Made by a program: the position numbers and the translations under genes. Source: Paraburkholderia domus (GTDB lineage: Bacteria; Pseudomonadota; Gammaproteobacteria; Burkholderiales; Burkholderiaceae). From it: 64,000 nt of DNA. The stretch is taken from NCBI RefSeq assembly GCF_905220705.1, contig NZ_CAJNAT010000019.1:1-64000 (forward strand), written 5' to 3'. Positions 53,080 to 62,738 of this stretch are shown piece after piece. The notes beneath the pieces were generated by a model. That model saw only the letters and a list, made by a program, of their open reading frames with translations, searched no databases and had not been told where the DNA came from. The stretch's first letter is position 1, and every line of letters begins with the position of its first letter.

Positions 53080-54516
53080 ATGACTACGACTTGTACGCCT
53101 GTCGACACCGAACGCACCGTTCTGTACGTGTCGAACTCGCCTGACCAGGACCTCGCCAGCTTCCTGGCCGCGTCGGGCTGGCAAGCGGTGCATGCCAGGA
53201 GCACTGCCGTTGCCGAACGCATGATCGAGCGCGGCAACATCAAGGTCGGCCTCGTCGAATTGCCCGGCGACTGCACGTCCCAGCATTTGTCCGCGCTGGC
53301 CTCCTGCATGCGGCGCGTCGAAACCAATTGGGTCGCGCAGATCGCGCCCGGCCAGGCGGAAAACGAACTGGTCAGCCGCTTTATCCTCGATTATTGCTTC
53401 GATTTCGTTACCCGCCCGTGGCTGAACGACCGGCTCGTGTTCGCGCTCGGCCACGCCCACGGGCTGTCGAGCTTGCGGCACGCGCCTGTCGCGCCCGAGC
53501 CGTCGCTCGGCCGGCACGGTATGGTTGGGCAGTGCGAGGCGATGCAGCAGCTATACCGGCGCATCGACAAATGCAGCGCGACCGAAGCGCCGGTGTTCGT
53601 CGCTGGCGAATCGGGCACCGGCAAGGAACTGACCGCCCGTGCGATTCATGAGCGCTCGCCGCGCGCCGGTCAGGCGTTCGTCGCAATCAATTGCGCGGCC
53701 ATCCCGCCGAGCCTGCTGCAAGCCGAATTGTTCGGCCACGAACGCGGCGCCTTTACCGGCGCGTTGCAGCGCAAGATCGGCCGGATCGAAAGCGCGAACG
53801 AAGGCACCCTGTTTCTGGATGAAATCGGCGACATGCCGCACGAGTGCCAGGCGGTGCTGCTGCGCTTCCTGCAGGAAGGCACCATCGAGCGGCTCGGCGG
53901 CAATGGGCCGATCAACGTCGACGTGCGGGTGATTTCGGCAACCCACGTCGATCTGGACAGAGCCGTCGAAGACGGCCGCTTCCGCTCCGACCTGTATCAC
54001 CGTCTGTGCGTGCTGCGGCTCGTCGAGCCGCCGTTGCGCGAGCGCGGCGGCGACATCAAGCTGCTCGCCAACTATGCGCTCAGCATGTACCGGCAGGACG
54101 GCGCGCGCAAATTGCGCGGGCTGTCGAGCGACGCGATCGTCGCCATGTCGAACTATGCGTGGCCAGGCAACGTGCGCGAGCTGATCAATTGCGTGCGCCG
54201 TGCCGTGGTGATGAGCGAGGGGCGCTTTATCACGGCAAGCGACCTCGGCTTGCCGGAAACCGACAACGGGCCGGCAGTCACGCTGGCGGAAATCCGCAAC
54301 AAAGCCGAAAAGGACGCCATCGAGCACGCGTTGCAGCGGCACGGCTACCGATTGTCCGAGGCCGCGGCCGAGCTCGGCATTTCGCGGGCCACGCTGTATC
54401 GCCTGATGCATGCGAACCGGCTGCATCAGGAACCGGCAGCCGGCCGCGCGTCGAACCCCAACGGCGGCGCGGACGCCGACGACGAGACGGAGCGGCACGC
54501 GTCGTCGCTGGTTTGA
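53080..54516 (+). CDS. VpsR-like sigma-54-family activator
   Basis: This 478-residue protein has a receiver-like N-terminus (1-125), an AAA+ domain (145-385) with GESGTGKE, the sigma-54 contact loop GAFTGA intact and LFLDEIGD, and a Fis-type HTH (RLSEAAAELGISRATLYRLM). At the place of the phospho-accepting Asp there is Glu60 (VGLVELPGD), so it may act without phosphorylation. VpsR/BerB-type proteins control exopolysaccharide and biofilm genes, often with cyclic di-GMP. No polysaccharide gene is in the window, so the target is unknown. Confidence 0.85.
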   Translation: MTTTCTPVDTERTVLYVSNSPDQDLASFLAASGWQAVHARSTAVAERMIERGNIKVGLVELPGDCTSQHLSALASCMRRVETNWVAQIAPGQAENELVSRFILDYCFDFVTRPWLNDRLVFALGHAHGLSSLRHAPVAPEPSLGRHGMVGQCEAMQQLYRRIDKCSATEAPVFVAGESGTGKELTARAIHERSPRAGQAFVAINCAAIPPSLLQAELFGHERGAFTGALQRKIGRIESANEGTLFLDEIGDMPHECQAVLLRFLQEGTIERLGGNGPINVDVRVISATHVDLDRAVEDGRFRSDLYHRLCVLRLVEPPLRERGGDIKLLANYALSMYRQDGARKLRGLSSDAIVAMSNYAWPGNVRELINCVRRAVVMSEGRFITASDLGLPETDNGPAVTLAEIRNKAEKDAIEHALQRHGYRLSEAAAELGISRATLYRLMHANRLHQEPAAGRASNPNGGADADDETERHASSLV

Positions 54517-54660
54517 TCTCGCAGACCGCGTAAGCGGGCAAACCGCAACAAATAGTGCCGCGCCCATTGCCGCGGACGGGAGCGCCGGACGACGTCACCG
54601 CCTATCGGATCCCCCGTGGCGTTGCTATGCTGAAGGCCGTTCATCCTCCCTGGAGTGGGC

Positions 54661-56322
54661 TTGGCCGATCAGCATGATCCGGCGCCGGTGTGCCGCCCCT
54701 CCTCCGTCCTCCCCGCCCAGGCGAGTCCGTGCGACGCGCTCGCCATCCACGCTCAGCCCCTGAGCTTCGCCCCCCCGTGCCGACGCAAAAAGCTCGCCCT
54801 CGCCGCGACCATCCTCGGCTCGAGCATGGCGTTCATCGACGGCTCCGTGGTCAACGTAGCGCTGCCGTCGATCCAGACCGAACTGGGTGCGAGCGTCGCG
54901 GCGATCCAGTGGGTGGTCAACGCGTATCTGCTGTTTCTCGGTGCGCTGGTGCTGGTGGGCGGCTCGCTCGGCGACAAACTCGGCCGGCGCACCGTGTTCA
55001 TCGCGGGGATCGGTTTGTTCACGCTGGCCTCGATCGGCTGCGGTCTGGCGCCGGGCGCCGGTGCCCTGATCGCGGCGCGCGGTGTGCAAGGGATCGGCGC
55101 GGCGCTGCTGGTCCCGAGCAGCCTCGCCATCATCGGCGCGGTGTTCGACGACACGGCGCGTGGCAAGGCGATCGGCACCTGGGCCGGCGTCGGCGCAATG
55201 ACGTCGGCGGTCGGGCCGGTGGCCGGCGGCTGGCTCGTCGATGCGTTTTCGTGGCGGGCGATTTTCTTCCTGAACGTGCCGATTGCGTGCGCCACCATCG
55301 CGCTGGCGGTCATCGCCGTGCCGGATAGCCGGCAGGAGGACGATCCATCGGCCCCAGACCCCGCGCTCAAGGGGCACGCGCTGCCCGGGATTGACTGGCG
55401 AGGCGCCATCACAGCGACTGCGGGGCTAGCCGCGTTGACCTACGGCCTGACCCTCGCTTCGGCGCACGGCTTCGGCGACCGCTGGGTGCTGGCATTGATC
55501 CTTGGAGGCCTGGTCGTGCTGACCGGCTTCGTCGCGCTCGAAGCAAAGACCCGCAATCCGATGATGCCGCTCGACGTGTTCCGTTCGCGCGACTTCGTCG
55601 GTGCGAATCTCGTCACGCTGCTGGTCTACTTCGGGCTGGGCGGCGCACTATTCTTCCTGCCGTTCACGCTGATCCGCGCGTATGGCTATAGCGCGACCGA
55701 GGCGGGCGCGGCGTTGCTGCCGGTGCCTGTCACGATCGGCCTGTTGTCGCGTTTCACCGGCGGCCTGACGAGCCGTTACGGCGCGCGGACCTTGCTGGGC
55801 ATCGGGCCGGGAATCGCGGCGATCGGCTTTGCGATGCTCGCACTGCCGTGGGTACGCGGCGAATATTGGCGCGGCTTCTTTCCAGCGCTTGTCGTACTCG
55901 GGCTCGGGATGACGATTACCGTCGCACCGTTGACCACGACGGTGATGACCTCCGTATCCGCCGCGCGCACGGGCGTCGCCTCGGGCATCAATAACGCCGT
56001 CGCCCGGGTGGCGAGCCTGCTGGCGATTGCCGTACTCGGAATCGTGTTCGTGTGGTCGCACGACGCAGCGCTCGACGCGCGGCTCGATGCGCTGAATGTG
56101 CCGCAAGCGGCGCGTCAGGCAGCGCGGCTGGCACAAGCCGGTATGGAAGCGGGCGCACCGCCATCGGGCGTCACGCAAAGCGCTGCGCATGCCGAAGTGA
56201 CGCAGGCCCAGGCTGAGGCTCTGGGGGCGGCGCTGCGGGCGGTGGCGCTGGTGTCGGCGCTTTGTGCGCTGGCCGGCGCGGCGCTGGCGACTTTGACGAT
56301 TCGCTCGAAAAAAGAACCATAG
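54661..56322 (+). CDS. MFS drug-efflux transporter (DHA2 family)
   Basis: The protein has about 553 residues and 14 membrane helices. Motifs include SSMAFIDGSVVNVALPSIQ in helix 1, GGSLGDKLGRRTVF in loop 2-3 and QGIGAALLVPSSLAIIG in helix 4. The start is uncertain. TTG 54661 has GGAG five bases upstream, while GTG 54655 overlaps that sequence, and the first 40 residues are a polar leader without homology. The substrate is unknown. Confidence 0.85.
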   Translation: MADQHDPAPVCRPSSVLPAQASPCDALAIHAQPLSFAPPCRRKKLALAATILGSSMAFIDGSVVNVALPSIQTELGASVAAIQWVVNAYLLFLGALVLVGGSLGDKLGRRTVFIAGIGLFTLASIGCGLAPGAGALIAARGVQGIGAALLVPSSLAIIGAVFDDTARGKAIGTWAGVGAMTSAVGPVAGGWLVDAFSWRAIFFLNVPIACATIALAVIAVPDSRQEDDPSAPDPALKGHALPGIDWRGAITATAGLAALTYGLTLASAHGFGDRWVLALILGGLVVLTGFVALEAKTRNPMMPLDVFRSRDFVGANLVTLLVYFGLGGALFFLPFTLIRAYGYSATEAGAALLPVPVTIGLLSRFTGGLTSRYGARTLLGIGPGIAAIGFAMLALPWVRGEYWRGFFPALVVLGLGMTITVAPLTTTVMTSVSAARTGVASGINNAVARVASLLAIAVLGIVFVWSHDAALDARLDALNVPQAARQAARLAQAGMEAGAPPSGVTQSAAHAEVTQAQAEALGAALRAVALVSALCALAGAALATLTIRSKKEP

Positions 56323-56437
56323 TGCGCTCGCGCTATCCCATCGACAGTTCAGAAAGCAGTGAAACGTCGCGGTCAACCGGCCGCCATACTGGTGCTCAGG
56401 TACTTAATATCACCCTTACCCGAACGGGAGCTTGCAC

Positions 56438-56788
56438 ATGACGATTACCTGCTTTATCCGTTACCAGATCGACCCATTCCAACGCGATGCTTTCGACGAA
56501 TATGCTCGCAACTGGGGCCGCATCATTCCCCGCTGCGGCGGTCATCTGATCGGCTACTTTCTGCCCCATGAAGGCACCAATGACATTGCCTGGGGCTTGA
56601 TTGCGTTCGACAGCCTCGCCGCGTACGAAGCCTATCGGGCAAGGCTGCGAGCCGATGCCGAAGCACGGGAAAATTTCAGATTCGCGCAGACGAAGCGCTT
56701 CATTCTGCGCGAGGAGCGCACCTTCACCGAGGTGGTCGAAGGCACGCTTGGCGTGGCGGCGATGGACTCGGTGGAAGCGACGGAATAG
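56438..56788 (+). CDS. NIPSNAP-family small protein
   Basis: From ATG 56438, with GGGAG seven bases upstream, the product has 116 residues and the ferredoxin-like NIPSNAP fold: TCFIRYQIDPFQRDAFDEYA, then RCGGHLIGYFLPHEG and FDSLAAYEAYRARL. Such proteins are often small dimers of unknown function near oxidoreductases. It appears to be a single-gene unit. Confidence 0.85.
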   Translation: MTITCFIRYQIDPFQRDAFDEYARNWGRIIPRCGGHLIGYFLPHEGTNDIAWGLIAFDSLAAYEAYRARLRADAEARENFRFAQTKRFILREERTFTEVVEGTLGVAAMDSVEATE

Positions 56789-56981
56789 GCGTTGCCGGGC
56801 GTAGGCAAGCTTTCTGCTGCCTGACGTTACAATTCGATCCGGCGAGCCTTCGCGTGACCACCTAAAGCCGCCAACGATGGAACTTGTACGACCAAATCCG
56901 TGTCGGTTCAGGGTCACACCACCGAACCGATCCACGCGTCCCGGCACCACCGTCCGCACCTGGTACCCCGCTTAGCAACCT

Positions 56982-59543
56982 ATGCGCAAAATACTTCACG
57001 CCTGGTTTCTCATTTTTCTCATCCTGAGCGCCACGCCGGTCTTTGCCGCCGTGGCGCAACCCGCCGCCGCATCCGCGGCATCCGGCGCCGCGCTCACCCT
57101 GACGCCCGATCAGGCCCGCCAGGCCCTTAGCGTCCTCAACGACCCCACACGCCGCGCGCAAGTCAGCGACACACTCCGGGCCATCGCCGCAGCGGGCGCA
57201 CTCAGCGCTCCGCCCGCCTCGGCGGCTGCGGCCGCGTCGGCGCCCGGCGCAGCCAGCAGCGCCGCCGCGCTCGCTCCATCCACATTCCAGTCCAATGGCC
57301 TCGCCTCGCAACTGGCGCGTCAAGGCGCGCATTGGGCCGTGCACCTCGGCAATTCATTGCGCAGTTCGGTCGCCGCGCTGCTCGACGTCGCGTCGGTGCG
57401 TGCCTGGTGGCATTGGCAATCGACCAACCCGCAAGCGCGTAGCGTGCTCGGCCATGTCGCATGGTCGCTGCTGGCGGCGCTGCTGCCCGCGCTCGTGCTC
57501 GAATGGCTCGCGCGCCGCTTGTTGCGCCGCGCGTACACGGCGCTGGCCGCCCGCCGCGAACGCGGCAGCGAAGACGGCGCGCCGCAGGCCGATCTGCCCG
57601 GCGCGGCCGCAACGACGCCCGCACCCACCACCAGCAAAGCGACTGAAGCCAAAGGCAAGCAGAAAGCCGTGCATCACTGGACGCTCCTGCAGCGCCTGCC
57701 GCGCGCGCTGCTGACGATGGTCCTGCGCCTGCTGCCGCTGGCGGTGTTCATCGGCGCAGCGAGCGCGCTGATGTCGATCTTCACCGACGACGGCACGCCG
57801 CAAGACCGTGCGCTCGATTCGTTAATCGACATCTACGTGCTGTGCCGCCTGATCGTGATCGGCAGCGGCTTCTTCCTGCAGCCCACCGCCCCGCGCCTGC
57901 GCCTGTTGCGCATGAGCGATGCGTGGGCCGTTTTCGTGCAGCGCTGGATCGTGCGGATTGTCGCCGTGGTCGGCGCCGGTTCGGCGATCGCGGAGATCGC
58001 GCAGTCGCTCGGCTTGAACGATGCGGCGCACCTCGCGCTGATGAAGGTCGTCGCGCTCGCCGGCCACATCATGATCTCGATCCTGATCCTGAAATGCGCG
58101 AAGCCGGTCGGCGAATTGATTCGCAAACGCTTTGCAGCGAGCGAATCGCTGCAAATGTTCGGCAACGCGCTCGCCGATGCGTGGGCATGGTTCGCGGTGT
58201 TCGTGGTGATGGCACTGTGGTTCGTCTGGGCGCTCGACGTGCAGAACGGCTATCGCACCCTGCTGCATCTCGGCGGCTTTACACTGGCGATCCTGGTGGG
58301 TGCGCGGGTCATCGCGATCGTGATTTTCGGCGCCATGGCGCGGCTATTCAATGTACAGGGTGACGCGGAGAAGTCGCTCGTGCAGCAACATGCCTATCGC
58401 TATTACCCGCTGCTGCGGCGGGTCGTCTCGTGGATCATCTGCATCGTCACCGCGCTCGCGCTGCTGCAGGTCTGGGGCGTCGACGTGGGCGAGCTGTTCC
58501 AGACCGGTTCGATCGGCCATCGGCTGGCTTCGGCGATGGTCACGATCGGTGTCGCTGCGGTGATCGCGCTGGTGGTGTGGGAAAGCGTCAACGTGGCGGT
58601 CGAACGGCGGCTGGACCGCTGGACCACCAGCGGCGACCTCGTGCGTGCCGCGCGTCTGCGCACGCTGCTGCCGATGCTGCGCAGCGCGCTCTTCTGCGTG
58701 ATCGCGCTGGTGGTGGTGCTCACCGGCCTGAGCGAACTCGGCGTGAACATCGCGCCACTGCTGGCGGGTGCGAGCATTTTCGGCGTGGCGCTCGGCTTCG
58801 GCTCGCAAAAGCTGGTGCAGGATTTCATCACCGGCATGTTCCTGCTGATGGAAAACGCCATGCAGGTCGGCGACTGGGTCACGCTCGCGAGCGTATCCGG
58901 TACGGTTGAATATCTGTCGATCCGCACCGTACGGTTGCGCGGCAGCGACGGTTCGCTGTACACCGTGCCGTTCAGTTCTGTCACCACAGTGAACAACACC
59001 AATCGCGGACTCGGCAATGCAGCGGTGAAGGTGAATATTGTGTTCGGCGAGGATGTCGATCTGGCGATCGCCACGCTGAAGGAAATCGGCGCCGCGCTGC
59101 GTGAAGACGAGAAGTTCAAGGACGGCATCCTGTCTGACTTCAGCTTCTGGGGCGTAGATGGCGTGGATGGCTCGGCGGTGACGCTGGCCGGCCAGATCCA
59201 ATGCCGCGACACCGCGCGCTGGGGCGTGCAGCGCGAATTCAACCGGCGCATTCTCGACCAGTTCAGCGCACGCGGCATCGACATCGCGAACCCGCAGCGG
59301 CATCTGCTGACGTGGGACCCGCAGAGCGTACCGGCCAAAGTCGAATCGAACGGCGCGCCGGATGACGGCCAAGAGGCCGCAGCGACAGACGACCCGCCGT
59401 CAACGCCGCCCGCCGATGCCGAGCTGAAGGCGGCGGCCGGGAAAGCCGACGCGCCGCTGGAAGATCAACTGCCCGTCGACGCTAAGCCGGCCGGTGGCCC
59501 AGGAACGCCAGCAAATCCTGGTTCAACTTCTCCGCATGAGTAA
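56982..59543 (+). CDS. Large mechanosensitive channel of the MscS family (YbiO type)
   Basis: This is an 853-residue inner-membrane channel. A signal peptide (MRKILHAWFLIFLILSATPVFA) and an Ala-rich periplasmic region are followed by about ten membrane helices. The conserved MscS core is at about residues 590-700: pore helix AGASIFGVALGFGSQKLVQ, then MENAMQVGDWV and YLSIRTVRLRGSDG. A Pro/Ala-rich cytosolic tail ends the protein. It releases solutes on hypo-osmotic shock. Its last 62 bases overlap the 3' end of the convergent hydrolase gene. Confidence 0.9.
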   Translation: MRKILHAWFLIFLILSATPVFAAVAQPAAASAASGAALTLTPDQARQALSVLNDPTRRAQVSDTLRAIAAAGALSAPPASAAAAASAPGAASSAAALAPSTFQSNGLASQLARQGAHWAVHLGNSLRSSVAALLDVASVRAWWHWQSTNPQARSVLGHVAWSLLAALLPALVLEWLARRLLRRAYTALAARRERGSEDGAPQADLPGAAATTPAPTTSKATEAKGKQKAVHHWTLLQRLPRALLTMVLRLLPLAVFIGAASALMSIFTDDGTPQDRALDSLIDIYVLCRLIVIGSGFFLQPTAPRLRLLRMSDAWAVFVQRWIVRIVAVVGAGSAIAEIAQSLGLNDAAHLALMKVVALAGHIMISILILKCAKPVGELIRKRFAASESLQMFGNALADAWAWFAVFVVMALWFVWALDVQNGYRTLLHLGGFTLAILVGARVIAIVIFGAMARLFNVQGDAEKSLVQQHAYRYYPLLRRVVSWIICIVTALALLQVWGVDVGELFQTGSIGHRLASAMVTIGVAAVIALVVWESVNVAVERRLDRWTTSGDLVRAARLRTLLPMLRSALFCVIALVVVLTGLSELGVNIAPLLAGASIFGVALGFGSQKLVQDFITGMFLLMENAMQVGDWVTLASVSGTVEYLSIRTVRLRGSDGSLYTVPFSSVTTVNNTNRGLGNAAVKVNIVFGEDVDLAIATLKEIGAALREDEKFKDGILSDFSFWGVDGVDGSAVTLAGQIQCRDTARWGVQREFNRRILDQFSARGIDIANPQRHLLTWDPQSVPAKVESNGAPDDGQEAAATDDPPSTPPADAELKAAAGKADAPLEDQLPVDAKPAGGPGTPANPGSTSPHE

Positions 59544-60333
59544 AGTACAGGCCGTGGCCGGCGCCTTCGTAGACGTTTAGCGAAGCGCCTTCGATCAGCG
59601 CCGCAGTCGGCCGCCCGGTCAGTTCGAGCGGCGCAGAAGCGTCGCGATCGCCATGCACGACCAGCGACGGCACCCGGACGCGGGCCAGCTCCGCGCGGAA
59701 ATCGGTGATGGTCTGGATCCGGGCGAGTTCGAGCATGGCCTGATGCGAGGTTTGCAGCATCATGCGGATCGTCCAGTCGCGCGGCGCGCGCGACACGGCC
59801 GGGCCGAAGTACGGTACGGCATTCGCCTCGATCCAGTCGGGGAAGGAGCGGCTCAGCGCAACGCGGCCTTGCTCGAACAGGGCGGCGTCGATGCCGTTCG
59901 GGTTGTCTTCGGTTTTCAGCAGATACGGCGTGGCTGCGGGCGCGATGAACGCAATCCGGGCGACGCGCTCCGCACCATACCGTGTCAGATAGCGTACCGC
60001 TTCGCCGCTCGCGATCGAATGCGTAACCAGCGTCACATTGGTTAGATCGAGCGTGCTGAGCACGCTGTCGAGATCGTCCGCGAGCGTGTCGAAGTCGTAG
60101 CCCCGTCCCGGATCGCTCGAACGGCCGTGGCCGCGGCGGTCATAAGCGATGCAACGGCAACCGAGACGCGACAGCGGCTCCATCTGATAGGCCCACATGT
60201 CCGAATTCAGCGTCCAGCCGGACAGGAACACAAGCGGCGTGCCGTGCCCCCAGTCGCGGTAGAAAAGGCGCGTGTTGTCCGTGGTGCGGATGGTGTTGGG
60301 GTCGTCGGTGAGATGCGGTGCGGTCGCGTTCAT
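59482..60333 (-). CDS. Alpha/beta hydrolase (chloroperoxidase/esterase type)
   Basis: From ATG 60333, preceded by AAAGAGG, the product has 283 residues. Family motifs are FLSGWTLNSDMWAYQ, YDRRGHGRSSDPG, the nucleophile region VTHSIASGEAVRYL (Ser in an unusual H-S-I-A-S context), the acid in VVHGDRDASAPLE and the catalytic His in YEGAGHGLYFTH. It is closest in style to non-haem chloroperoxidase-like hydrolases. The substrate is unknown. The 3' end overlaps the convergent MscS gene by 62 bases. Confidence 0.88.
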   Translation of the reverse strand: MNATAPHLTDDPNTIRTTDNTRLFYRDWGHGTPLVFLSGWTLNSDMWAYQMEPLSRLGCRCIAYDRRGHGRSSDPGRGYDFDTLADDLDSVLSTLDLTNVTLVTHSIASGEAVRYLTRYGAERVARIAFIAPAATPYLLKTEDNPNGIDAALFEQGRVALSRSFPDWIEANAVPYFGPAVSRAPRDWTIRMMLQTSHQAMLELARIQTITDFRAELARVRVPSLVVHGDRDASAPLELTGRPTAALIEGASLNVYEGAGHGLYFTHAEKLNQDLLAFLGHRPA

Positions 60334-60461
60334 GGAAGCCTCTTTACCGTGGGTTGGAATCGTTGTGCCGTGCCGCCACTTTGCCGGGCCGCCGTAGGCA
60401 GGTCGATTACGTGGGAGGTAAAGAGATCGGCTTGCGAGCCGTCGATCAGCCGCCTGGTGCC

Positions 60462-62738
60462 CTATTGCACCTGCCACCAGCGCGGCAACAAGCGCTGCAC
60501 TTCCGGCCGCCGGTAGCGGTCGTCGATCAGATGCACCACACCCTGATCCTGCTCCGTGCGAATGACGCGGCCGGCGGCCTGCACGACCTTCTGCAAGCCC
60601 GGATACAGATACATGTAGTCGTAGCCGTTGCCGAACTTCGCGTCCATCGTGCGGCGCATCTGCTCGTTGACGTCGTTCATCTGCGGCAGGCCGAGCGTCG
60701 CGATGAAAGCGCCGATCAACTGCTGACCGACCAGATCGACCCCCTCGGAGAACGCGCCGCCCAATACCGCGAAGCCCACGCCCTGGTTCATGGTGCGAAA
60801 ACGCGCGAGGAACGCGTCGCGCGCCGCCTCGTCCATGCCCGGTTCCTGCGCCCATACCGGCAGTCCGGGATGACGCTCGCGCATCAACGCCACCACCTGC
60901 TGCAGATACTCGAAGCTGCTCAGGAAGCCGAGATAATTGCCCGGCTGCGCCGCGTACTGCTTGGCGATCAGATCCGCGATCGGCACGAGTGAACGCTCGC
61001 GGTCACGCCAGCGCGTCGAAACATTGGCGGCCACGCGTACCTGCAATTGCTCGGCGCGGAACGGCCCTTCGACGTCGAGCCAGGTCGTTTGCTCCGGCAG
61101 ACCCAGCGTGTCGCGATAGAAATGGTGTGGATTGAGCGTGCCGGAGAACATTACCGTGGTGCGCGCAGCGGCGTAACGCCCCGCGAGGAACGGTGCCGGG
61201 ATCACGTTGCGCACGCACAGCGTGGCGCTCGTTTTGTCGCGCGGCGCGTAGCGATCCGCGGTGAGCGTGATGTCGAAAATCGAATGCTCGCCGAACTGCT
61301 CCGCCAGCGCGACGAAATGCATGGCGTCGAAAAAAAAGCGCAGCGACGCTTCGTCGATCGAAAGCGGTGCTTCGGCGAGTTGGTCCGTCACTGCGCCGAT
61401 CAGATTCTGTGCGGCCGAAAGCAGTTTGCCTGGGACGTCGGCGTAGACCTGATACGTGTCGGTCTGTACGCGCTTCACGGCATTCCACTCGCGTTGAAGC
61501 CGATCAAGCGGCTTCTTCAACGTCGCGGGCGCGGTTTTGCGCGCGAGCCGGAACGCTGCCTGATCGAGCGACGCGCTGTACATGCGCCGTGCGCGGTCGA
61601 GCAGGTTGTGCGCCTCGTCGACCAGCACGCCGACGCGCCACTGATTGATCTGCGTGAGCGCGTACAACATCGCGCTGCTGTCGTAGTAGTAGTTGTAATC
61701 TCCGACCACCACGTCCGACCAGCGCGCCAGTTCCTGCGCGAGATAGTACGGGCAGACGTCGTTCTCGAGCGCCGCTTCGCGCACCGACGCCCGGTCGAGC
61801 CTCTGGCCAGTCAACGCCGCGCTGCGGGCCGCGTCGAGCCGGTCGTAGAAGCCGCGCGCGAGCGGACAGGACTCGCCGTTGCAGGCCTTGTCGGGATGCT
61901 CACAAGCCTTGTCGCGCGCGACCAGTTCCAGGGTTCTCAGCGGCAAGCGCGCTAAGGACGGCTCGGCGCTGTGATGGAGCGTTTCGATCGCATCGAGGGC
62001 GAGCGCGCGGCCCGGCGTCTTCGCGGTGAGGAAGAACACGCGCTCGATCTGATCCGACGCACACGCCTTCAGCAGCGGAAAGATGGTCGCCAGTGTCTTG
62101 CCGATGCCGGTAGGCGCCTGCGCCATCAACGGCTTGCCGTCACGCGCCGCGCGATACACCGACACCGCCAGCTCGCGCTGACCACTGCGGAACTGACCAT
62201 GCGGAAACTGCAAGGCGCTGAGCGCGGCATTGCGCGCGGCGCGATGGGCCTCTTCCTGCACCGCCCAATCGAGGAAGCGCTCGCATTGCTCGACGAAAAA
62301 AATCTCCAGCTCACGCGCGGTGTGCTGTTCAGTCAGCAACGTTTCCTTCTGACTACCGATATCGAAGTACACCAGCGCGACCGTCAATTCGGCGAGCCCG
62401 CGGGTCCTGCACAACAGATGACCGTACACCAGCGCCTGCGCCCAATGCAGCGCGCGGTGATTGGCGGGCATCCGTTCGAGCGCGCCGCGATGGGTCTTGA
62501 CCTCTTCCAGCCGGTTCGACGCCGGGTCGTAACCGTCCGCGCGGCCACGTACGGTCAGACCGCGATGCGTGCCGGTCAGCGTGATCTCGGTTTCATAGCG
62601 GCTCGCGCGCCGCCCGGCGACTGTCACGTGGCCCGCCATGCCTTCCAGCGAAGTGGGCGCGGGCGTGAAGCGCAGATCCAGATCGCCGCGCCGCGCGGTG
62701 AATTCGCACATCGCCCGCACGGCGACCAAGTAGGTCAC
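60462..62738 (-). CDS. XPD/DinG-like helicase with N-terminal PD-(D/E)XK nuclease domain
   Basis: This 758-residue superfamily 2 helicase carries a nuclease-like N-terminus (GRADGYD at 65-71 and EVK at 79-81, the PD-(D/E)XK pattern). The motor has Walker A APTGIGKT (208-215) and DEAH (374-377). Four cysteines (279, 286, 291, 329) are placed as the Fe-S ligands of XPD-type helicases. Motif VI is QAAGRVIRTEQD. It should unwind DNA 5' to 3' and may cut it. The start overlaps the upstream VRR-NUC nuclease gene by four bases, so the two act together in DNA repair. Confidence 0.92.
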   Translation of the reverse strand: MTYLVAVRAMCEFTARRGDLDLRFTPAPTSLEGMAGHVTVAGRRASRYETEITLTGTHRGLTVRGRADGYDPASNRLEEVKTHRGALERMPANHRALHWAQALVYGHLLCRTRGLAELTVALVYFDIGSQKETLLTEQHTARELEIFFVEQCERFLDWAVQEEAHRAARNAALSALQFPHGQFRSGQRELAVSVYRAARDGKPLMAQAPTGIGKTLATIFPLLKACASDQIERVFFLTAKTPGRALALDAIETLHHSAEPSLARLPLRTLELVARDKACEHPDKACNGESCPLARGFYDRLDAARSAALTGQRLDRASVREAALENDVCPYYLAQELARWSDVVVGDYNYYYDSSAMLYALTQINQWRVGVLVDEAHNLLDRARRMYSASLDQAAFRLARKTAPATLKKPLDRLQREWNAVKRVQTDTYQVYADVPGKLLSAAQNLIGAVTDQLAEAPLSIDEASLRFFFDAMHFVALAEQFGEHSIFDITLTADRYAPRDKTSATLCVRNVIPAPFLAGRYAAARTTVMFSGTLNPHHFYRDTLGLPEQTTWLDVEGPFRAEQLQVRVAANVSTRWRDRERSLVPIADLIAKQYAAQPGNYLGFLSSFEYLQQVVALMRERHPGLPVWAQEPGMDEAARDAFLARFRTMNQGVGFAVLGGAFSEGVDLVGQQLIGAFIATLGLPQMNDVNEQMRRTMDAKFGNGYDYMYLYPGLQKVVQAAGRVIRTEQDQGVVHLIDDRYRRPEVQRLLPRWWQVQ

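Noticed and set aside
56862..57344. Minus-strand frame of 160 codons at the start of the MscS gene
   Set aside because: It is antisense to the Ala-rich leader of the channel, with Gly/Arg-rich composition and no family match.
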